This document shows, one piece after another, positions 1-8,290 of a stretch of DNA of 14,306 nt (positions within the stretch are counted from its first letter, which is position 1; each line of letters opens with the position of its first letter). The notes beneath the pieces were generated by a model, which saw only the letters and a list, made by a program, of their open reading frames with translations, searched no databases and had not been told where the DNA came from. The stretch spans positions 1-14,306 of the forward strand of contig LGRX02031534.1 in assembly GCA_001247695.2 (NCBI GenBank), written 5' to 3'. A program made the position numbers and the translations under genes. Source of the stretch: Cymbomonas tetramitiformis (Eukaryota > Chlorophyta > Pyramimonadophyceae > Pyramimonadales > Pyramimonadaceae).

Positions 1-380
1 CATCAGGAGACTCGAAGAGGTGGTTGGGACGACCTTTTTCGTCCTTCGTGTCAAAGACCTTGACCGGATGAAGCCCATACTTGGGGTGAATCAACCGCCT
101 CCAGGGAGCGTCATAGTGTGGCAGAAGGAACATCGCCGAGGTGTTTTCTGGAACGGCGCGCCACTCGGCAAGGAAATGCCGAAGAATTCTTTTTATCAAG
201 TCCGAATCCTTCGTGTAAGGGGGGTTACACCAAACTTGTTTCCCGCGCCACTTTTCCTTCAAGCAGTCGGTCCAATAGGTGTCAACCTGCCGGTTAACGC
301 CCATGGAGTCGCAACACGCGTCAACGTCAAACATCCCGTACTGGGCCGCTATCTCCTCAAAGCGCTCCCTGATCAGCATC
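1..380 (-). pseudogene. Dam-like N6-adenine DNA methyltransferase domain (3' end cut by window)
   Basis: This domain would transfer a methyl group from S-adenosylmethionine to adenine N6 in DNA. It is read in the same frame as the RNase H upstream and is open to the window edge. Seen: a FDVDACCD segment (314-331 encodes its first six residues), then a YWT segment, then WCNPPY with the catalytic-type NPPY at 215-226, followed by MFLLPHYDAPWRRLI. This order (F-D-x-D, Y-W-T, NPPY, a hydrophobic strand ending in LLP) matches the phage-type Dam family (Pfam PF05869 type) as I know it. Known: DIRS retrotransposons place a Dam-like domain after RNase H. Here it follows a gypsy-type RNase H, which is unexpected. 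This domain has no stop or frameshift of its own, but the upstream lesions would prevent its expression as part of the polyprotein. The assignment rests on motifs, not on an alignment. Confidence 0.7.
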
Positions 381-975
381 CAGTCCTGGCGATCTACGAC
401 CTGGTCGTAGTGGGAGCTACCTTCTGGGGGCTTAACGGGCTCAGGTACCCTTCCGGCTGCCTTCGGATGACTCTGGGTCTCAGGATGGGGGAACTCGTCG
501 GTCCCCGGTGCTCCTCTCTTCTGATGACTCTGGACTTCTGCTGTGGCCTGTTCCCTAGCTCGATCTGCTCTGGTCATGACTGCTAGCGATTCGGCATCCC
601 TCAAGGACTTCTCGCCTACTGCTAGGGTGGCAGCTGCGTCCAGCCAGAGGGCCGGCGTCTCTACCCACGTGAGCCCATTCAGATGGGTGAGCTCACCAAT
701 GACCGGTGCCGGACTGGTGGGAGGGAAGGACTCGTCCTCGGAAACACTATACTCGAAGGTGGCGCCTAAGACAGATGTGGGATCCTCGTCCTCTTCACAT
801 CTCTTGCCTTTCGGCTCAGAGTACTCGGATCCATCTGTGGCGCGGTCCACTGCCCCGAGGACAGAGGTAGGATCCTCGTCCTCTTCGGACCCCTTACCTT
901 TCGGTGCGGAGTCTCTGGGCCCATCCGTGGCGCGATCCACAATCCCCTTTCCCTTCAAACCTTCTCTGGCTGACA
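381..975 (-). pseudogene. Acidic linker between RNase H and methyltransferase, with 30-residue tandem duplication
   Basis: This stretch is open in the RNase H frame and joins it to the methyltransferase. It begins after the RNase H end (SRRPDYQ) with a lysine/glycine-rich run, followed by two copies of a 30-residue unit containing DRATDG, PKGK and EEDEDPTSVLGA. The copies are 90 bp apart (the shared GGATCCTCGTCCTC segment recurs at 780 and 870). After the repeats come an acidic/serine segment, a probable helical segment rich in A, R and E (ALWLDAAATLAVGEKSLRDA), and a polar stretch leading into the methyltransferase. I recognise no catalytic motif. It is probably a flexible spacer. Plus-strand ORFs over this DNA are shadows of it. 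Confidence 0.6.
761..940 (-). repeat. 90-bp tandem duplication (two copies) inside the linker
   Basis: Two adjacent copies, about 761-850 and 851-940, encode DRATDG...PKGK..EEDEDPTSVLGA twice. Substitutions between the copies (PRDSA against SEYSE, GKGS against GKRC) show that the duplication is not brand new. The period is a multiple of three, so the frame is kept. Confidence 0.75.
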
Positions 976-2475
976 TTTCCTGATAGTCTGGTCGCCGCGA
1001 CTGCGCATCCGGTACTACCAAACAGCGCCCTGGCACGTGCTCCATCTGATGGACTCCTACCTCTACCAAGTCCTCGTACCAGCGAGCCTGACGTCGGCTG
1101 AGCTCCCTAGCTGGGGCGAAGAGCCACTGGAGGGGTTTGTGGTCTCCCATGAGCTTAAATTATGTAAAAATCAGATAATGTCTCCAGGTGACCGTGGTAC
1201 AATGATGGATGGCACAAAGCTCCCGTTCCCCAGCGTGATAGTTCTGCTCAGCGCTGGAGAACTGCCGGCTTTCAAAGGCCAGGGGCTGCAAGCCTCGTCC
1301 CTGATCCTGCATGAGTACACCCCCTAGTGCTACTCCACTGGCATCTGTCTGTACGAAGAAGGGTCTGGAACCGTCTGCTGCGCCCTTTTGATCGGGTAGG
1401 GCCAAGGCTGGGGAGGAGATCAAAGCAGTTTTTAGCTGTTTAAATGCTGCCTTTTCATTCTCGCCCCAGGTCCAGTCCACGCCGGATTTGGTGAGGCGGG
1501 TCAACGGGTACGCGATATCTGCGAAGTTCTGGATGTACCTTCGGTAGAAGCCACACATGCCCAGGAACTGTCGCACGTGTGTGACAGTTTCTAGGTCTGG
1601 CCAATCGCGTACCGACGCCACCTTATCCTGCTGTGGGCGGCATCCATCCCGATCCACCACATGCCCCAGGAACCGGACTGATCGTTTGCACAGTTTGACT
1701 TTCGACTTTTTAAGGTAGGCGGCATTCTTTCGACACGCCTCCAAGACCTGGCGGAGGTGGTCGAGGTGTACCTCATGGGCGCTCTTACCCGGAACCTCAG
1801 CCGAGAAAATCATGATGTCATCTACAAATACTCAGCAAAAGGGTAGGTGCCCGAGGTACTGTTGCATCATCCTTTGCCAGGTACTTGGGGAGTTTGACAA
1901 TCCCATAGGCATGACCAACCACTCGTACGCTCCAAATAAAGTGCGTAGTCATTGCGGTTTTCTCCACGTCCTCTGCTTTCATAGGAACCTGCCAAAATCC
2001 CCAAAGGGCATCCATCGTAGAGAAGACGGTAGCCCCTTGTAGGTCATCTAAGAGACTCTGGACATCTGGGAGGGGGTACTTATCCTTGACTGTGATCTCA
2101 TTGATCTGTCTGTAGTCAATAACTAGACGCAACTCCTTGGGATTACTCGGCTTGGGGACCATCAGCACGGGGCAGCCCCACGGAGAGGTCGAGGGTCGTA
2201 TGTACCCTTTGGCTAAGAGCTCATCTAGCTGTTGCCGGAGTTGCCGCAACTCCTCCTGCGACAACTTGTACCCTCGCCGGTGCAAGGCGTTCCCACTCCA
2301 ATCTGGCCTGAGCCGGATGCCGGACTTGAATTCCCTTGACTGGACTGATTCTGGCAGCTCTGTGCAAATGACATCTGCGAACTCCTTTTCCAGGTCCCTA
2401 AGCTGCTGCCAGATTTCCGGCGACACCGTCTCGTCTATCTCGTCCTCCGGCGGTTCCGGGGAGGCCTGAGCAGTC
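976..2475 (-). pseudogene. pol: Ty3/gypsy reverse transcriptase and RNase H, broken by a 4-nt insertion and two stop codons
   Basis: The enzyme would copy element RNA into DNA and digest the RNA strand. Seen in order: a proline/acid-rich lead-in; fingers with GCPVLMVPKPSNPKELRLVIDYRQIN; palm FSTMDALWGFWQVPM with the first catalytic Asp; EWLVMPMGLSNSPSTWQRMM; the catalytic FVDD at 1817-1828; thumb/connection FLGMCGFYRRYIQNFADIAY; RNase H TDASGVALGGVLM, the ERELCAI glutamate, and GDHKPLQWLF through SRRQARWYEDL. Damage: an extra ATTT near 1933-1940 shifts frame between THF and the expected G-x-Y-E-W; an in-frame TGA lies at 1832-1834, three codons before FVDD; an in-frame TAA lies at 1160-1162, inside RNase H. 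Every catalytic carboxylate looked for is present. The frame is open upstream to about 2475 with no clear Met, as expected for part of a polyprotein. The family call is firm; the copy is a pseudogene. Confidence 0.92.
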
Positions 2476-2569
2476 TGTGGGGCTGGCGGCGGGGTAGTGC
2501 ATGGCGGGACGGCCGGTACCGGCGGGTCTGTGGTCTGCGGACCCTACAGATTGACAACCCTTGGGAAAG

Positions 2570-2645
2570 CTTTCCATCCCTAAGTATGGAAACGGGTGAA
2601 AACCCTATGGAAAAGCCCTATGGAAAAGGGAAAATGGATACTGGA
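2570..2645. other. Junction between the basic Pol region and RT, with short direct repeats
   Basis: The reading frame of the basic region ends here (stop at about 2605) and the RT frame takes over downstream on the minus strand. The sequence is purine-rich on the plus strand and contains CCCTATGGAAAAG twice in close succession, plus related TATGGAAA and GGGAAAATGGA words. This could mark replication slippage or a small insertion that broke the polyprotein. No protease motif (D-T/S-G) was found in any of the three minus frames I read across it. Confidence 0.4.
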
Positions 2646-4094
2646 GGTTATCTCGAAAACAAAAATTTTGAGTTTCCATGACGCCCGCAATCCAGGCCCA
2701 AAACAGCAACAACGTCGGTGTGCGACTGTGCCTGTCGAAACTCCTCGGGCGCGCTCCCATCGAGGACACCGCTGCCAGGGACTCGCACCAGCTCGGACTG
2801 ATATCGCCGTTCTGCATTATGCAGTCCAGGCGGGTGACTGACGTTTCTGCGTCGGAGTCACAGTCCGGGAGGCAGTAAGTACATGCGTCCGCTAGCAGGC
2901 CGATGGCGACTGCTTTCTGGACTGCACTGCGCTCCGGGAAGTCTGGGGGGGACACCGCGACTTGGACTGACGCTGCAGCCAGCTTAGCCGCTATGTGCTT
3001 TCTGACTTGCTCGTCCCGGTGCATCAGCTCATTGTCTTGCTGAAGTTCCCTATTCTCCCTTTCCAACTCCTCCTTTACGAAGGCGTGGAAGTCCGCATGG
3101 CGTTCTGTTGAGGTAGAAGCCGGGTCCCTACCCTCCAACTCGTACTTGCGCTGCAATCGAGAGGTTCGAAGCGCCTTGTCTTCAGGAGTCAGCCATGGTC
3201 TGCGTTTCGGGCCCAAAGCCTGGCGAGCCCTGCTTCGGGTCAACCACGGCCGACTGGGCTTTGAAGTTCTCTCTGGTGGTGAGAGTTCTTCTCCCTCGGC
3301 AGGCTTGGGCTTGGCCACGCGAACGAACCGTCCGAACTCCTGATCCAAGATGGCTTTGCGTCGGCGATTGAACTCGCGCACCCTGACGAGCCGCTTCAAG
3401 CGCTTATCTAACTCTTCTCGATTCAACTGGGGCTTACTAGTCGTGGGTCCAAGCTTTTGGCTCATCCGCCTTTGACCTGCTCTCCAAAGCGCAAGGGACT
3501 TGACCGGTCGGACCTCTGACTCTTCCAGCTTTAGATACCTTTCTAGCGCCCTGATGGCGGAACGCAGGCGAGCACTTGGCTGCTGGGCCTGAAAGGCTTT
3601 CCTAACTCGGGGGGGTAAACGCTGAGCTCTGAACTTCCAGTGCCCGCGAACTCTCGCAACATCCGACCCCTGGTTCTCCAGGTGCTGTTGGTAGACTGCC
3701 CGTGGCTCAACTGTGTGGCTCGATCGGTTTTTATCCCGGGTGTCCGCACCGGTGATCCAACAGAGCAGCTCCCACGGCTCCTCGGGACGCGGAACTGAGG
3801 CGGTTGCTGGGGTTCTGGCGGACTTCCAGAAGTTCGCCTGCTCTCTTTGAATGCGTTGCTCGACCTGTTCCCGCTCAGGAGGCTCTGGGCTTCCCGTGCG
3901 GGTGGCGGCTAGCATATCCAAATCTTCCTGCTCATACTCCTCGACTCGACTCTGGTTCTTGAGGTGGCGCCTGGCGCTGCTACTAAGGTGTCTCCCGCAC
4001 CTTCTCCACCTATCACGCAGCACCTGCATCGCTGTGGACGCCGGCGCGGGGCCCTTTTGTCCCCCTGACCCCGCAGTGACGGGGCCCGCGCCCT
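2605..4094 (-). pseudogene. Basic coiled-coil region between Gag and RT, unknown function
   Basis: The frame opens at the gag TAA (4095-4097) in the -1 register and stays open for about 490 residues; the first Met is at 4029. It is rich in Arg, Lys, Glu and Gln. Segments include a VEQRIQREQ helix, a strongly basic block (RLKRLVRVREFNRRRKAIL), a coiled coil (FVKEELERENRELQQDNEL) and, near the end, a Cys cluster ADACTYCLPDCDSD. Its position is where gypsy elements carry the protease, but I see no D-T/S-G active site, and no integrase zinc finger or DDE residues. It starts directly at the gag stop, so -1 frameshifting or stop bypass could have produced a Gag-Pol fusion in the parent element. The final 40 or so residues (after about 2720) turn hydrophobic and may be read past the true frame. 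I do not recognise the family. Confidence 0.6.
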
Positions 4095-6181
4095 TTACTG
4101 CGGGGAGGACGCCCCGGGCTGGGGAGCGTCCTCCCGGACAAAATCCAATCCGATGGCAGCCAAAGCTTCATCCACCGACTCGTCCCCTATCAACGCCAGG
4201 GTGTCCTCCAGGAGGCACTTGGCCCACTCCTTCGGGCGCTGCTTCGCCTGCGGACAGTCGCGGGCATAATGGTCCATGCTCTTGCACAGACGGCAGCGAG
4301 CCCTCGTACTCTGGGGAGCCGAGTCGTTGCCCTGTGGGTGTCGGAGTGCCAGCGGACGTCGCCATGGCTAGCAGCTCCTCCGTGACATCTACGTGGGCCA
4401 GCAGCTGAACCGAGCGGCTCGTCTTATCCTGGCTCTGCCGTAACTCCCGCTCAGCCTCTATGGCCCAGGTCAGGAGTTCGTGGCGGCCTTTACTGGCCGT
4501 CCGGCTCAGGGTCAGGACCGAAGAGCTTTTCCTCTCGGCTATAAGGAAGACCTTCCTCCTTACCTCCGGTATCAATCCCGTAAGGAATATCTCCAGCAGC
4601 TCCTCTTCCAGCACCGGAGAGGTGAGCTCGTGGGCAGCCAGCATGCTCACGATGTCGTGAGCAAGGTGCACCCCGTCCCAGAACTCGCGGACCGTGCGAG
4701 TCTGTCTGTCCTGACTTTGACGCACGCGACGCAGGAACGGACCGATCGACGCCATTTCCCCCTTGTCGGGCATCACCAGCTGCGCCAAGGGGACCACTAT
4801 GACGTCCAGGGTGAGGTTCTTACCTTCCCGGCCTCCGTCAACACTGAAGAAAGCTCGCGGTACTCGGAGCTGAGTTTGCCGAAGCAGTGTCTGGCCACTT
4901 CCGACAGCAGGGAGTGGTCTGACAACACCTTCTCCTCACCCCCGCTCTCTAGTGATCCCAGACGCGCCATCTCCATGGCGTAGCGCACCGGCTCCAGTTC
5001 CCGAACCTCCCTGACCTGCCGAACAAATCGGAGGAGCCGACCAAAGACGTGGGACGACCCCTCCACCTCTGTGTGGTATTTGTCCACTGCCTTCTCCATG
5101 GCTCTGAGGGCCTCCCAGAGAGCGTGCTGCTCGTCCTTACGACTGTAATGGCTTCGGGGCTCCCTGTAACGAGAGGAAGACGAGAAGGTGAACTGGCTGT
5201 CGCCATCCCCGTCCTCGCCATCGCCGCCAGGGTCCTCGCCCGGACTCCCCGGGCCTCCTGGCCCTCCAGGGTCACCGCCCCCCGAGCCTCCGGGACCACC
5301 ATGACCGCTGGCACCGGGCATCTCCGGAAGCTCGTTTGGCTCCGAGTGCTCCAGTTGAGGGACCATCCCCCCCCGTCTTCCGGTGTGTCTACCGCCGCAG
5401 CCAGCGGAGGCGGTGTCACAGACGGAAAGTCGTCGAAAGCACCGGGCCACACGTCCGCGGCGCAAAACCCACACACCGGCAGGTACACCTTTTTCAGGAA
5501 CGCTACCACACTTTTCTTAGCGCCTACTTGACACGCCCACATACGCACCGGGCTCTCCTCGTGCCCGCACCCACAGCGAGCGCAGCTCTCTGCGACGGAC
5601 GCCAAGGCCGTCGTGAGACTGTGAATCACCTGGGCCCCGAGGACCCTGTCCTCGTCCGAGACTCTTGCCTTCAGGCATTGCCTGATCTGACTGGCAGGGT
5701 GCAAGCACCCGGCGACCTGACCAAGGGAGCGATACCTACGAGCGGCGTCGTAAAACAGGTGCTGGGCTTCGATCCCCGGTTTGGCATACCCGACCACGTG
5801 CCTCCGGAGGGCGTCGCAGACCTGTATAGGAAGGGAAACAAAGTCCCATGCGTGCGACGGGAGCGATGCCACGCTCGTGTGTGACTCCTCTGGCGGGCTT
5901 CGCACGTCCCGGTTCTCGACGTCACAGGTGACGACGGAAGCAGGCTCTACCAGCTCATGCCCCCCTCGGGAGGTGGGCGTCTCCTGAACCGGACTCGACA
6001 TTGCCGCTGAGGGCCCTCGAGCGTCCGACTCCACGGGTCCCGAGGGCGAAGCCTGAACCAGGGCGAGCCTTTGGACTTGAGACTCTATGACCGCCTGCAG
6101 CCTCTCCTCTAGCTGAGCCTCAGCCGACGCTCGCCGCTCTTCGGCAGCTACCTGCTGAGCGACGCTCTCGTCGACAGCCAA
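4095..6181 (-). pseudogene. gag: Gag, central and C-terminal part: Cys/His cluster, Gly-rich hinge, capsid-like block, CCHC zinc knuckle
   Basis: Gag packages element RNA into particles. The reading order has three frames. Frame 1 (6181 to about 5370): AEERRAS coiled coil, then a globular block with C200, C203, C205, H207, C217, C237 and C240 (numbered from 6181), a likely zinc module. Frame 2 (about 5365 to 4830): a Gly/Pro/Asp-rich hinge, SSSSRYREP, then helices. Frame 3 (about 4825 to 4340): VREFWDGVHLAHDIV and EEELLEIFLTGLIPEVRRKV, resembling the capsid block of retrotransposon Gag. It then returns to frame 2 for the knuckle C-x2-C-x4-H-x4-C at 4254-4295 and the TAA at 4095-4097. Shifts lie at a run of eight C on the plus strand (5367-5374), near 4815-4835 and near 4315-4345. 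The N-terminus is cut off by the element at 6183-8513 and continues at 8522-9060. Confidence 0.82.
4254..4295 (-). other. CCHC zinc knuckle of Gag nucleocapsid
   Basis: The minus strand reads CRLCKSMDHYARDC, an exact C-x2-C-x4-H-x4-C spacing. This is the canonical nucleic-acid-binding knuckle of retroelement nucleocapsid. It lies one frame away from the capsid-like block upstream, so a single-base indel separates the two. Confidence 0.93.
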
Positions 6182-6182
6182 C
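6175..6182. repeat. Left target-site duplication CAGCCAAC
   Basis: Eight bases abutting the left terminal repeat, identical to 8514-8521. An 8-bp duplication is typical of hAT, P and Merlin transposons. Confidence 0.93.
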
Positions 6183-6199
6183 CAGTGTCAACAACGGAG
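6183..6199 (+). repeat. Left terminal inverted repeat
   Basis: CAGTGTCAACAACGGAG, the exact reverse complement of 8497-8513. Similarity fades quickly afterwards (GACGGG against CCGGAC). Confidence 0.93.
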
Positions 6200-6245
6200 A
6201 CGGGTTAATCCGCGGAGACGGAGACGGGTCCGCTATTTCGTTGGC

Positions 6246-6450
6246 ATCCGTCTACGACGTAGCTCGCCGAAGGCGGGCTTCGGCCCGGACCGTATCCGTG
6301 GGGATCCCGCCGAAGGCGGGATCCGGCTACGTCGTAGCCCGCCGAAGGCGGGCTTCGGCCCGGATCGTATCCGTAGGGATCCCGCCGAAGGCGGGATCCG
6401 GCTACGTCGTAGCCCGCCGAAGGCGGGCTTCGGCCCGGACCGTATCCGTA
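6246..6450 (+). repeat. Left subterminal array of 75-bp hairpin-rich repeats
   Basis: AGGCGGGCTTCGGCCCGGA recurs at 6271, 6346 and 6421, a period of exactly 75 bp. Each unit is mostly inverted repeats: GGATCCCGCC-GAA-GGCGGGATCC (10-bp stem), GGCTAC-GTC-GTAGCC (6-bp stem) and GCCCGCC-GAA-GGCGGGC (7-bp stem). Because 75 is a multiple of three, long repetitive ORFs appear on both strands; these are most likely by-products. Such subterminal arrays often serve as transposase-binding sites in hAT elements. Confidence 0.92.
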
Positions 6451-6486
6451 TCCGTCGAAGACGGCCCGGTTCCTTTGTTGACACTG
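6451..6486 (+). repeat. Internal copy of the right terminal end
   Basis: This 36-bp stretch matches the true right end at 8478-8513 with three substitutions, including TTGTTGACACTG. With the left end at 6183 it delimits a 304-bp MITE-like unit, but the bases after 6486 (CTGCTGAG) do not match the CAGCCAAC target duplication, so the outer ends were the ones used in this insertion. Confidence 0.85.
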
Positions 6487-6675
6487 CTGCTGAGGCATCT
6501 CAATTGATTAGAGACTGAGGACCAACCAGAAGAAGGGGGGTTGTATCGTACTAAATTGTTTTGAAGTCAGAGTTATGTAGTTACATATACATGGTCCATT
6601 GACCATTGTTAGTGAATATTGATGTGTACAAGAATCACCCACCGTAAGAAAACGAGAAATCCGTGTCGAACAAAT

Positions 6676-6701
6676 TTTTCTCATCGAGTTGGGTTACCCC
6701 C
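6676..6701 (+). repeat. Direct repeat, copy 1 (CTCATCGAGTTGGGTTACC)
   Basis: TTTTCTCATCGAGTTGGG plus TTACCCCC recurs at 7486-7510 with one base missing (GGGTACCCCC). The copies are about 810 bp apart and bracket the short ORF. They may flank a nested insertion or be another subterminal motif. Confidence 0.7.
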
Positions 6702-6834
6702 CGCTCGTCGTCATAAGAGAACGCTATGGATAGTGGACCGCGATCTCGTGAGCCAGCCAGCGAATTCCATAACCATCCATGTGGACACCTTCCCTAGCCA
6801 GCCCGTTCTCTTAAGGTGTTCATTTTCCGAGAAA

Positions 6835-7287
6835 ATGGACCCTGAGAGCCGTGCGCAGCTTAAAGAATTAAAGCAAGATTTTGATGACGATATTATATCT
6901 GAAACAGACTATCAGGAACTTAAAGGCATCATTCTAGGTGCAGTGAAGTCTAACGTCCGCAATAGGAATGTAGCCCTCCCAGATCCCGCACCTCGGCCGT
7001 CCGAGCCTCCACAATCGTGTGCCACAGTCGTAACACCAGCGATTCAGGAGGTTCTAGATCTTTGTGATATTTCCGAGAATAACACTCTCGACAAAACATA
7101 CCGAAACCCGACAGCTCCTACGCAACCTACCGCTATCGCAGCTCCTACGCAACCTATCGCAGCTCACACTGCGATCCCACACATGTTCGTTTTGAGAAAT
7201 ACTGACCGTATCATTACGTTAGATAGCTCAAAATGTCGGTCTCGGTGCCCTCTATTAGGCTATCAACATTACGGCTCGAATAGATGA
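6835..7287 (+). CDS. Short ORF with SHOCT-like segment, possible transposase remnant
   Basis: The ATG at 6835 is chosen over the longer ORF start at 6619 because it has a strong eukaryotic context (gaaaATGGa) and composition changes there. It encodes about 150 residues. Residues 1-37 include LKELKQDFDDDIISETDYQE followed by LKGIIL, resembling the short helical SHOCT-type motif (basic helix, acidic turn, I-I/I-T-E, then aromatic). The middle is Pro/Ala/Thr-rich with a duplicated APTQPTAIA/APTQPIAAH stretch. After its stop another frame (about 7255-7405) remains open with coding-like content (ITARIDEYGVRYDQNGKSKF), so a frameshift may have truncated a longer protein. It is the only plausible gene of the inserted transposon and lies opposite to gag. 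No catalytic DDE residues are seen, so its function is unproven. Confidence 0.4.
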   Translation: MDPESRAQLKELKQDFDDDIISETDYQELKGIILGAVKSNVRNRNVALPDPAPRPSEPPQSCATVVTPAIQEVLDLCDISENNTLDKTYRNPTAPTQPTAIAAPTQPIAAHTAIPHMFVLRNTDRIITLDSSKCRSRCPLLGYQHYGSNR

Positions 7288-8285
7288 GTATGGCGTGAGA
7301 TATGACCAAAATGGTAAATCGAAGTTTCGTGCGAAACATAATCATGAAAAACCATCAAATATACCATATTTGCCAATTTTCCCAGCAAAATTTTTCTTAT
7401 TTTAAGAAGTGCCTCTCCAGCTAGGCAGCCAGCGGCCATTTTCCTTATTTCAGGCCATCTCATAAGTCGGAAAATCCAAACAGCCTTTTCTCATCGAGTT
7501 GGGTACCCCCGAAACGTCAAGTTGTTTCCTTAACGTCGAGTTTCCTTAAATGTGAGTGATTACCGTAAGACTAAAAGAAGCGTTTTTCTTTTGGTACAGC
7601 GCCGATCATCTGCAAAATCGTTTAGTGAATATCATCACGTGTAGTGAGTATCATTATTTGCAGTGAATATCACTTATCTACTGTGAATAGCATTATCTGC
7701 CGACAACATACTGCAAGAAATATCGTCATCTACGGTGAACGACGCCATACCTGTACTCTACGGTGAATAATTAATATATAGCCTAGGCAAAGAAGTCTTA
7801 AACAACGAATCCTTACCAATCTCTTAAATAATCCTTACCAAACTCTTAAATAATCCGCCTATATTAATAGTGATACATCATCCGATCATCGCAAGACCCC
7901 CTCATGATAATATATACAGTACCGTACGCTGATTATTTCAAGGTTGGGCTTGCGCGGGGGTGCGTGCTACGTGCAAAAACTTTTGAAAAACTTTTTATTC
8001 GATAAAGATGTCCCCTAGACCTATGTGAACGCATTGCGCACTTCAGGGATGAAATTGGTCATGATATGGCAAAGTTATGGTCGATACCGCTCGAGTTTCG
8101 CCCATACTTAACCATACCTAAGCGCATACTTAAATCGCCTATATCTTGCGATCTAGAATCTGGAATCGTTTTGCATGAAGCGCCCTCGCGCAAGCCCAAC
8201 CTTGATTTACGCTTCACGTTAATTTTATTTATGAAAGAACATCTCATGAGGCTCCGAAAAATGCTCTTATCCAAGGGATCCGGTG
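7288..8285. other. AT-rich non-coding interior of the hAT-like element
   Basis: There is no convincing gene. It contains the second CTCATCGAGTTGGG repeat (7486-7510), a run of degenerate units of about 20 bp (GTGAATATCATTATCTAC-like) between about 7620 and 7770, and a two-copy 22-bp repeat AATCCTTACCAA.CTCTTAAAT at about 7808-7852. A possible continuation of the preceding ORF occupies about 7255-7405 in a shifted frame. Confidence 0.6.
7486..7510 (+). repeat. Direct repeat, copy 2 (CTCATCGAGTTGGGTACCCC)
   Basis: Second copy of the 6676-6701 sequence, one T shorter within GGGTTACC. Confidence 0.7.
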
Positions 8286-8290
8286 AAAGG

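Noticed and set aside
20..1327. Plus-strand ORFs over the left end
   Set aside because: They lie opposite the RNase H, linker and methyltransferase frame, which shows recognisable motifs; the plus-strand products have no domain and overlap one another in several frames.
1160..1834. Alternative genetic code (TGA, TAA and TAG all in frame within conserved regions)
   Set aside because: All three stop codons occur, alongside frameshifts, in one decaying element; random damage explains them better than recoding. Intact copies would settle it.
4315..4345. Programmed frameshift between capsid-like block and zinc knuckle
   Set aside because: Other breaks at 5367 and about 4825 are of the same kind, and no slippery heptamer is obvious; an indel is simpler.
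4822..4835. Splice donor AAG|GTAAGA in gag
   Set aside because: The frame resumes within a few bases and the nearest AG would give an intron under 30 nt; a one-base indel explains the break better.
6205..6507. Repetitive proteins on both strands (PPSAGYDVAGSRLRRDP-type and PPKAGSGYVVARRRRASAR-type)
   Set aside because: They arise because the 75-bp DNA repeat is a multiple of three and free of stops on both strands; no start context or conservation supports translation.
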